DNA from: Mycogone perniciosa
Taxonomy: Eukaryota > Ascomycota > Sordariomycetes > Hypocreales > Hypocreaceae
DNA length: 14,296 nt
Assembly (NCBI GenBank): GCA_025331125.1
Contig: JAOALB010000345.1
Coordinates: 1-14,296, forward strand
Direction: 5' to 3'
The notes under the pieces were generated by a model. The model saw only the letters and a program-made list of their open reading frames with translations. It ran no database searches and was not told where the DNA came from. Positions 8,830 through 14,296 of this stretch are shown piece after piece (within the stretch, counting starts at the first letter, position 1; each line of letters begins with the position of its first letter). The position numbers were made by a program, and so were the translations under genes.

Positions 8830-9050
8830 TGTGACGATCCGGGCTGATTCCTAACAACCAAACCGAGGCTCGCAGGGTTTATGTTAGCAGAGAGGTCAGG
8901 GAGAATACTAAGCAGTAGTGTTGTTGTCACGATTCTGTAGAACTGGTGGGTTTGGTGAATACTGTGTGTTAACGACTGTCTAAGTAACTATACTAAATGA
9001 TCATGACTTATCCAGTCTGATATACAAAGGAGAGTGGTAGCAATCATTAG
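8830..9050 (+). mobile_element. Candidate 3' LTR remnant of an LTR retrotransposon
   Basis: It begins TGTGACGATCCGGGC right after a polypurine tract, as 3' LTRs do. The right edge is uncertain; a CA-like end near agcaatca (about 9039-9046) is one option. No second LTR, primer-binding site or gag/pol reading is visible, and the flanks show no clear 5-bp duplication. From about 9050 to 9180 there are only small symmetries, such as ttggtgatt (9069-9077) against aatcaccaa (9108-9116). Confidence 0.3.
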
Positions 9051-9180
9051 GGAACGTAACTCACGTCCTTGGTGATTTGAGGTTCGTGATCACTTACATA
9101 CGTTCTGAATCACCAATGATTCGGTACGTACCTTAGTGATTACTTCCTTATTGGCCCGTCGCTCCGTCATTGTTCCGGAC

Positions 9181-9222
9181 CTGGGTCGCGACCTGGTCAT
9201 GACATGCATCTACGACTCGATC
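9181..9222 (+). pseudogene. LINE-2 ORF2 fragment left of the hAT insertion
   Basis: The frame ending ...CIYDSI at 9222 continues directly into VELRSSGNTATTLWIP at 10027 once the hAT element and one copy of its 8-bp duplication are removed. The joined reading fits the RNase H region of Aspergillus-type Tad1 LINEs, with a conserved IYDS-like helix before the L-W-V/I-P strand. Further left the frame is open to 9112, but the family match is not convincing. Confidence 0.55.
9215..9222 (+). repeat. hAT-2 target-site duplication, left copy
   Basis: actcgatc lies directly before the element's first base and is identical to 10019-10026. Confidence 0.9.
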
Positions 9223-9240
9223 CATCGTTGCTAATAGTAT

Positions 9241-9370
9241 GGCTCTATAACAATATATTGTAATACGTATGATATAATATGCCACCCAGCCATATTATGA
9301 CGATACAATATAGGCATTGATATATTGTGACAATACAATATGGCAATATACTGTTTATATTGGTAAGTTG
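9241..9370. repeat. Left subterminal CAATAT/ATATTG cluster of hAT-2
   Basis: Copies of caatat or atattg recur every 10-25 bp on both strands (for example near 9250, 9307, 9323, 9335, 9343, 9356). This is the usual layout of transposase binding sites inside hAT ends. Confidence 0.7.
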
Positions 9371-9430
9371 CTTCGTAGTAAAAAATTTTTGTTTATTGAT
9401 AATTTGACTGACTGATATGCAACTAGGCTG

Positions 9431-9602
9431 GCGATCCATTCCATTTCCATGATCTTTCAATTGGGCGCTTACTTGAATAAGAAAGACATGTATCTGTGGA
9501 TGAAATTAGACTAAGATGATTGGTCTGATGGCCTGATAGATATGTACTTCTTCCCCATTTAAGTAAGCGTCCGCAAAGGAAAATGGAAATGGAATGGATG
9601 GC
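9431..9602. repeat. Nested 172-bp inverted-repeat structure inside hAT-2
   Basis: The left arm, about 9431-9478, mirrors the right arm, about 9557-9602. The outer 17 bp atccattccatttccat (9434-9450) are exact against 9583-9599. A second block, acttgaat (9471-9478) against atttaagt (9557-9564) with the adjoining aagcg, matches with few differences. The spacer is about 78 bp with no frame. It looks like a small foldback or MITE inserted just 5' of the transposase tail, or part of the element's own design. Confidence 0.65.
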
Positions 9603-9792
9603 TATGCCTACCGTGGATATGATGTCAATTCCTGCAATGTCTGCGGAGCCCGAACGACTCTTCTCTGCGGCCAAGATTATCGTTACGGACCGCTGAAATC
9701 AGCTTGGCAGCGATGTAATTGAAGCATTGGAGTGCCTGAAGTCATGGTTCGGGATTCATGACTTCCAAGGAGACAATGTTTCGGGGGCGTAG
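9595..9792 (+). pseudogene. hAT transposase C-terminal dimerisation fragment
   Basis: The frame reads MAMPTVDMMSIPAMSAEPER, then LFSAAK, IIVTDR, a TGA stop (9694-9696), then NQLGSDVIEALECLKSW, ending at TAG 9790-9792. SIPAMSAEPERLFSAAK and IEALECLKSW are the signature of the hAT C-terminal dimerisation domain. The TGA replaces what is usually Arg (CGA to TGA is a single C-to-T change). The zinc finger and catalytic core are absent. It is a sister of the hAT-1 tail at 1970-2086 but clearly a different subfamily. Confidence 0.85.
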
Positions 9793-9804
9793 GTTGAATA
9801 ACAA

Positions 9805-10000
9805 TGATCACGTGCAATATACGGGATATATTGCCACACTGGTAATATATTGGGCGCTAGGCAATATAATACAATATAAGCCTCCATTCATATTGCGCAG
9901 TACAATACGCGCCTCAGTCATATTGCGTAAGACAATATATACCTGTTGACAATACAATAATATTGCGGGGGTTCTCATATTGCCAATATACGTATTGTTT
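9805..10000. repeat. Right subterminal CAATAT/ATATTG cluster of hAT-2
   Basis: More than a dozen caatat, caata or atattg copies in both orientations, spaced about 10-25 bp. It is denser than the left cluster, and several copies are extended as atattgcg or caatatac. Confidence 0.7.
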
Positions 10001-10018
10001 ATATTATTAGCAACACTG

Positions 10019-10026
10019 ACTCGATC
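10019..10026 (+). repeat. hAT-2 target-site duplication, right copy
   Basis: actcgatc lies directly after the element's last base. In the LINE-2 frame it encodes the end of D-S-I, the same residues as the left copy. Confidence 0.9.
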
Positions 10027-10632
10027 GTAGAGTTGCGAAGCAGCGGAAACACAGCGACAACCTTATGGATTCCTACAAGTGACGAGAACGATCTGCTTAA
10101 GAGAGCCAAAGAGCAAGCACGGAACGCCACCCAACAGGGTGCTGCCCAGCAAGCCCAGTTCCCAAGAATTCAATCGACAACGCTCAATCTTGCGCGTTCA
10201 CAGCAGCAAAAAGATAGACGCTTACCGGGAGATGTCGGAAAGCACTCTTAGAGAATAGACAAAGCACTGCCAGGAAAGCACACGCGACTGCTCTACGACC
10301 GCTTATCACGGCATGAAGCTAGGACGCTCGCGCAACTCAGAACGGGCATGGCAAGATTAAATGGGTACCTCCATCGGATCAATGCAGCACCATCAGATGA
10401 ATGCGCATGTGGACAAGCAAGAGAAACGGTTGACCACTTCCTCTTCCGATGCAGAAAGTGGACAACACAGCGAACAGAGATGATCCAGTGCACAGAAACA
10501 CAAAGAGGCAACATCTCCTTTTACTTGGGAGGAAAGTTACCAGCAGATGGCGACAAATGGACGCCAAACCTAGAAGCAGTGCGAGCAGCAATACGGTTCG
10601 CAATGGCCTCTGGCCGACTGGACGCCAATTAA
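10027..10632 (+). pseudogene. LINE-2 ORF2 C-terminus (RNase H end and Cys/His motif)
   Basis: One frame runs from the hAT insertion to TAA 10630-10632, broken once by TAG at 10249-10251. It starts VELRSSGNTATTLWIPTSDE, which corresponds to the last RNase H strand. It continues through basic helices (KRAKEQARNAT) and FPRIQSTTLNLARS, then LPGKHTRLLYDRLSRHEA and LAQLRTGMARLNGYLHRI. It ends with CACG...VDHFLFRC, the CxC..HxxxxC motif near the end of Tad1-clade ORF2. The product would belong to the reverse transcriptase polyprotein. The usual GHxxxxGNExAD signature of RNase H, present in LINE-3 of this window, is absent here (WIPTSDEND instead). The 5' part of the element is missing, as is common for LINEs. 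Confidence 0.85.
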
Positions 10633-10951
10633 CCGCGGGAATGAACCGCACCCCTTACCCCGTAAACCACTCGACAACCAACCTAACCTCTACCACCTCG
10701 TGGGACGAACAGCAGGCAACGCTTCAGCCGCCTAAGATAGGACGCTGAACACTTGTAGAATCGCCTCCAAGCCGGCTTGCTAATGAAACTACTAACTACG
10801 AGAAAACGCAAGAAATAAGGAGCGCAAAACAGCATAAATAGGAAAAGGAGATTATATGGGCTTTAGGATACATGACAAAGTTTCAGAAACGCACATGTAC
10901 ACTAGCCAAAGTTGCCCTTTCGGTTTAGCCGCCGGGCGTTAATAAATAAAT
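10633..10951 (+). mobile_element. LINE-2 3' untranslated region and tail
   Basis: It follows the ORF2 stop and has no long frame. It ends in a GC step and simple tail, gccgggcgttaataaataaa (10931-10950), the style of 3' end seen in Tad1-like LINEs. The stretch 10952-11141 after it is AT-rich and holds no recognisable gene; a 41-codon minus frame there has no features. Confidence 0.6.
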
Positions 10952-11204
10952 TGTAATTGTGCCAATGCATACGATTATTAGCTTAATCTTTTAATTTATT
11001 TGGCGTTATGGTTGACGGTCCGTTGCATTATAGCAGTGATGATGGCCCTTTCCACACATATATTTACAAAACCTAAACCCGCTATTGGTCGGCCGAGCTT
11101 AAACTCTACAGAGAACTCCATACAACGACTGAAGCTTTCCTCCATCATACATACCTATAAACGGCATTGAATCTCTGATCAATCCTTGAGAGTGAGTAAA
11201 GTTA

Positions 11205-11274
11205 CTACAGCCACCATGCACATTAGCTTCTGATCTAGCAGTCAGGCTCAGTCAATTATCAGTTAAATACTTAC
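11205..11274 (-). other. Intron-like unit 1 of the tandem array
   Basis: On the minus strand the donor GTAAGT starts at 11274, branch-like AGCTAATG lies at 11229-11221, and the acceptor GGCTGTAG ends at 11205: 70 nt. It fits the fungal spliceosomal intron consensus. No flanking exon is recognised. Confidence 0.45.
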
Positions 11275-11277
11275 TTT

Positions 11278-11348
11278 CTAAAATTGCCATGTACATTGGC
11301 TTGCTGTCTAACAGCCAAGCCATAGTTAATCTTCATTTAAGTACTCAC
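11278..11348 (-). other. Intron-like unit 2 of the tandem array
   Basis: The donor GTGAGT starts at 11348 and the acceptor ATTTTAG ends at 11278: 71 nt. The branch position reads GCCAAT, off the consensus, so this is the weakest unit. Only 3 nt (11275-11277) separate it from unit 1. Confidence 0.4.
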
Positions 11349-11351
11349 ATC

Positions 11352-11422
11352 CTAGAATCCCCATCCATATTAGCACACTATATCGCAGTCAAGGCTCTAT
11401 CAATCATCAGTAAAATACTTAC
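11352..11422 (-). other. Intron-like unit 3 of the tandem array
   Basis: The donor GTAAGT starts at 11422, a branch-like TGCTAATAT follows, and the acceptor GATTCTAG ends at 11352: 71 nt. It is separated from unit 2 by 3 nt (11349-11351). Confidence 0.45.
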
Positions 11423-11425
11423 ACC

Positions 11426-11496
11426 CTAGAATTGCCATCTATATCAGCACACTATATTGTCGTCAAGACTCCGTTGATTATGACTTAAATGCTCAC
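11426..11496 (-). other. Intron-like unit 4 of the tandem array
   Basis: The donor GTGAGC starts at 11496, a branch-like TGCTGATAT follows, and the acceptor AATTCTAG ends at 11426: 71 nt. It is separated from unit 3 by 3 nt (11423-11425). The next copy upstream has lost its TAG (it reads ATCAAC). Confidence 0.45.
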
Positions 11497-11568
11497 ATGT
11501 TGATATCGCCATCTACATTAGCTTATTGTCTACTACTAAAGGCTTAGTAAAAAGCCACTGATCGATTC

Positions 11569-13760
11569 CAGCCACCACCTTTGGTAGATGGGGACCGTCA
11601 GGTTACAGACCCAACGGACAGAGCCGCCCCCCTGCGGGGGATGGTCCTCGAGCGTAGGGAAGCGTCCGAGGATATCGATGACCCCTGGGATCACCCGACC
11701 CACCCCCAAAGAACATTCCCTGGAATGAGGAACTGAGCAAGGAAGAAGTGACGAAAGCCACCACCGGGGCAGACGGGATCTCGGTGAAACTTCTCAAGAC
11801 GGCCTGGCCGGCGGTCTGCGACTTCGTACGCAGGCTCTTCAAAGGATGCCTAAGGATCGGATACCACCCAGCCCCTTTCCGAAATGCCGAAGTAACCTTT
11901 ATACCCAAGCCAAACAAGGCGGACTACTCCAAGCACAAAGCTTGGCGGCCGATCTCACTCCTGTCGTGCATAGGCAAGGGCCTGGAGAGGCTACTAGCGC
12001 GAAGGATCGCAAGAGACGCACTCGAGCACGGAGTGCTCCCGAGACAATACTTCGGAGCTCTGCCGAAGAGGAGCGCCACGGACCTCCTCGCCTGCCTCGT
12101 TCACGACGTAGAACTAGCACTCTCCAGGGGAGAGGAGGCATCGATCCTCACCCTCGACATCTCGGGAGCTTTTGACATCGTGGTGAAGAACCGCATGACC
12201 CTCCGACTCAGAGAACAGGGATGGCCAGATCAGCTCACCAGATGGGTGGAGTCCTTCCTGAGCGACCGCACGGTCTCCGTTCGGAAAGGGGACGGCACCA
12301 CCCTCCCCCGCAGCGAACTTAAGTGCGGAACTCCCTAGGGATCCCCCTTCTTACCAATCTTGTTCATGCTGTACGTCGCCCCGCTCCTGGGAACAGGATG
12401 GGCCAGCAACAAACGCTTTGGCTACGCGGACGACGTCGCCTTCCTGGCCACAGGCCCTCATACGGGCTACACCTCGGTGATGCTACAGAACGAGTTGGAC
12501 CGGGCGGTCCGGTGGGGTCAGGAAAACGCAATCTCCTTCGCTCCAGACAAAGCCTTAAAAACTGCAGCCCGCGCCGTCCTTCCGGTCTGGAAGATCACCC
12601 CCGTCCCGGTGCTTCACAGAGAGTCCGGCATCCCGCCCGCATTCACGGTTCTCGCCCAGGCGAGACTGAGAAACGCCGCCCGACTCGCGGGTCTGGACCG
12701 TTCCCATCCGCTGACCGACAGGATTGACAGACCGAACGTCCTGCTCCCTGCGACTCACCTACAGAGGACAGCCAGACTTGTCGGCAGGTCCATCCGACCT
12801 ACTCTCTTCGCCTACAAACCACGTTTCGTCAGAGCCGGCCCGAGCTTTGAGACACTCGGGAAGGAGGTGGCCACGCGAAAGCACCTTGAACTAATAGACT
12901 CGTTGCCAGCCTCGACGGCAGTGGCTTACTCAGACGGCTCCCAACTCGACGGGAAGACAGGATGGGGAGCAGCAGTGTACTACCGAGCCAAAGTCTACAA
13001 GGACTGCGGGCCACTCGCCAACGCAGAGGTCTACGACGCAGAAGCCGTGGGAGCTGCTAGAGCGATCAGAACAGCAGCCGGACTCACAAGGAACGACCGC
13101 AGAATCAACGTAATACACGTCTTTCTTGACAACACGTCAGTGGTCAGAGGCCTGCTAGGCGAAGCCCCAACCTCGTCACAAGAAGAGTTCATGCGGTTCC
13201 AACGCATAGCAGAAGAGATACACCCCTGCAAGGTGTTTATTTCCTGGGTGCCAGGCCACAAGGACATACAAGGCAACGAAATGGCGGATGAACTAGCAAA
13301 AGAAGGGACGGCCCACAACCTCCCCTCTCAGAGTTGGAGCACTCTAGTGCACATCAAACGCTGGGCAAAAGCGGAAAGAACAACCCTCCAGGAAAAGTAC
13401 TGGGAGACAAACGCCCCGGAAAGCTACCAACTATGGGACCTTGGAGCACCTACAAATCCCCCGGAACTGAAACTCCCCCGACCCATCTTACACAGGCTGC
13501 TGGCAGAAAGGTCTGGCCACGGAGACTTCTAAAGCTACCACGACCGTTTCGGCCACGACACGCAATCCCATTGCAGATGCGGCTCCCCCAAGGAGCCGGG
13601 GCACTTTGCCGAATGCCGCATGATGAGGAGCTTCCTCCCCGAAACACCGAGAGGCGAGAGAGCAGTCACATACCTACTAGGACCCAAGGGAAGCGAGGCT
13701 TTCCAGAAGCTGGTGGAGGAGGTGAACCCATACGGCCCCCCTCTACAAGACATAGATTGA
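11569..13760 (+). pseudogene. LINE-3 ORF2: reverse transcriptase, RNase H and Cys/His tail
   Basis: This is a 5'-truncated Tad1-like ORF2. The left part (11569-11712; PPLVDGDRQVTDPTDRA, DDPWD) is in one frame. A shift near 11710-11720 enters the main frame (WNEELSKEEV). Reverse transcriptase landmarks: GADGISVKLL, PKPNKADYSKHKAWRPISLL, GKGLERL, LTLDISGAFD (motif A Asp), CGTP-stop-GSP (motif B, Gln codon now TAG 12336-12338) and FGYADDVAF (motif C). RNase H landmarks: YSDGSQLDGKTGWGAA, AEVYDAEAVGAARA, VFLDNTSVV and WVPGHKDIQGNEMADELA. After GHGDF comes TAA (13530-13532), then SYHDRF, a CRCG...GHFAEC motif and the end at TGA 13758-13760. Between SFAPDK and LKTAARAVLPVW (near 12550) the thumb region of about 150 residues seems missing without a frame change. 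Codon use is GC-rich against its AT-rich surroundings. Confidence 0.9.
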
Positions 13761-13916
13761 GAACACACCAAAACTTTCCTTTGTCCAGCAAAACGTAGCG
13801 AACAGGGCCTAGACCCCTGGCTCCTACCGACCTGTTGCCCAAACGAGGCTGTTGTACCTAGATACAGAGTGGTCGTAAATAGTAATTAAAAAAAAGAAAA
13901 CTAGAAAAAAGAGTGA
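13761..13916 (+). mobile_element. LINE-3 3' untranslated region with A-rich tail
   Basis: It follows the ORF2 stop and ends in an A-rich run (taattaaaaaaaagaaaact and on, about 13880-13912), the likely reverse-transcribed poly-A end. A target duplication could not be fixed because the left edge of LINE-3 is unclear. Confidence 0.55.
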
Positions 13917-14032
13917 ACAACCACTAGCTTACAACTTCCCATAGAGCGGCTCGGCTAGATAAGGGAGACTTCCGCGCCCCCGAAACGAAATTCCTTCACC
14001 GGCAATGCTGTTTTCCACTATATTTGGCTGCC

Positions 14033-14220
14033 ATGCTTATCGATGAGTGAGAGTGGGTTACTCAAATGCAGCGGGGGGTGAGGACGAGAAAGCAGGAACA
14101 CTGTGCGATATGCTTATGGCAGGCGGTGAATTAAAGTGGGTTGCTCAAATGCAGTAGGCGGTAAGAGCCAGGGAGCAGCGGAGTACGAAGTATACTGTGC
14201 AGGTACGCTTGTGGCAGGCG
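14033..14220 (+). repeat. Short imperfect tandem duplication, units about 77 and 95 bp
   Basis: atgcttat starts at 14033 and again at 14110, and acgctt follows at 14205. gtgggttactcaaatgcag in unit 1 matches gtgggttgctcaaatgcag in unit 2. gtggcaggcggt closes units 2 and 3. Three diverged copies are likely, the last partial. No open frame of note lies in 13917-14296. Confidence 0.65.
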
Positions 14221-14296
14221 GTCACCGTACGAAATTTCCATACGTTGTCACAGCAACAGTTCCTATCAGGTGGCTCTTTGTCCATGCTGCGAACTG

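Larger units (their letters stand above)
9223..10018 (+). mobile_element. 796-bp non-autonomous hAT element (hAT-2) with 8-bp target duplication
   Basis: The ends are inverted: CATCGTTGCTAATAGTAT at the left (9223-9240) against CAGTGTTGCTAATAATAT as the reverse complement of 10001-10018, with 15 of 18 positions equal. Both ends are flanked by the same 8 bp, actcgatc, at 9215-9222 and 10019-10026. An 8-bp duplication and CA-starting ends are hallmarks of the hAT superfamily. Inside, only the transposase dimerisation tail remains (about 9595-9792). Dense CAATAT/ATATTG motifs fill both subterminal regions, which is where hAT transposases bind. At this size it cannot make its own transposase and would depend on a relative elsewhere. 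Confidence 0.92.
11142..11560. repeat. 74-bp tandem repeat, 4-6 diverged copies
   Basis: The landmark ccat(N)acattagc-like motif begins at 11214, 11287, 11361, 11435 and 11509: spacings 73, 74, 74 and 74 bp. A weak earlier copy may begin at 11142. Copies 3 and 4 differ at 18 of 71 aligned positions without gaps. The last copy is cut by the LINE-3 left edge near 11560. On the minus strand each full copy has intron-like borders (see the four units listed next). Confidence 0.85.

Noticed and set aside
11142..11560. CRISPR array
   Set aside because: The 74-bp units repeat throughout with no unique spacers, and the context is a fungal nuclear genome.
11603..12141. Minus-strand frames of 104 and 80 codons over LINE-3
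   Set aside because: High-GC shadows of the reverse transcriptase frame.
12323..12727. Plus-strand frame of 134 codons rich in Arg, Pro and Gly
   Set aside because: It overlaps the reverse transcriptase in another frame and reads as a shadow.
13334..13798. Plus-strand frame of 154 codons over the LINE-3 end
   Set aside because: The true reading is the neighbouring frame with the Cys/His motif; this one is Pro/Arg-rich noise.
11555..13930. Target duplication ccact(g)a flanking LINE-3
   Set aside because: ccactgatcg (11555) and ccactagctt (13921) share only a few bases and the element edges are uncertain.
1..14296. tRNA, rRNA, replication origin or telomere repeats
   Set aside because: No cloverleaf-type pattern, ribosomal sequence or TTAGGG tandem array was seen; the AGGG-rich stretch near 8731-8829 is irregular and not telomeric.

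Overview
The window reads as nuclear DNA of a filamentous ascomycete, most likely a Eurotiales-type mould (Aspergillus or Penicillium relatives). The evidence is short GT-AG introns of 47 and 59 nt, typical fungal secondary-metabolism enzyme families, and Tad1-like LINEs and hAT transposons of the kind common in these genomes. There are no bacterial-style operons, rRNA or tRNA genes. Most of the window is a transposon graveyard holding two apparently intact host genes and one decayed one.

Layout. 1-440: non-coding, with a LINE-like 3' tail ending in an (AAC)n run and a perfect 27-bp palindrome. 501-2280 (+): a frameshifted hAT transposase relic (BED-type zinc finger, catalytic core pieces, C-terminal dimerisation domain). 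2343-3259 (-): a two-exon LaeA/UMTA-like SAM methyltransferase of 285 aa. 3342-5188 (-): LINE-1, with ORF1 (coiled coil and zinc knuckles) and an endonuclease cut off at its GGDFN motif. 5189-5909: no gene seen. 5910-6467 (-): C-terminal relic of a sulfotransferase. 6710-8070 (+): a two-exon indoleamine 2,3-dioxygenase-like gene of 437 aa with several substrate-pocket residues changed. 8071-9180: non-coding, with palindromes carrying bZIP and E-box type sites and a polypurine tract / LTR-like junction. 9181-10951 (+): the 3' end of LINE-2, split by a 796-bp hAT element (9223-10018) with an exact 8-bp target duplication. 11142-11560: a 74-bp tandem repeat. 11569-13760 (+): LINE-3, with reverse transcriptase, RNase H and a C-terminal Cys/His motif. 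13761-14296: LINE tail, then a short tandem duplication.

Working together. The methyltransferase, the sulfotransferase relic and the dioxygenase are all small-molecule modifying families. They could be what is left of a metabolite cluster broken up by transposons, but no backbone enzyme, transporter or regulator is visible, so this is only a hypothesis.

Most unusual signal. Read on the minus strand, each 74-bp unit at 11205-11496 aligns from a GTRAGY donor, usually through a CTRAT branch-like site, to a TAG acceptor. This gives four head-to-tail intron-like units of 70-71 nt separated by only 3 nt, the pattern expected of tandem introner-like or stwintron-like sequences. All family calls come from reading the translations; no database search was run.
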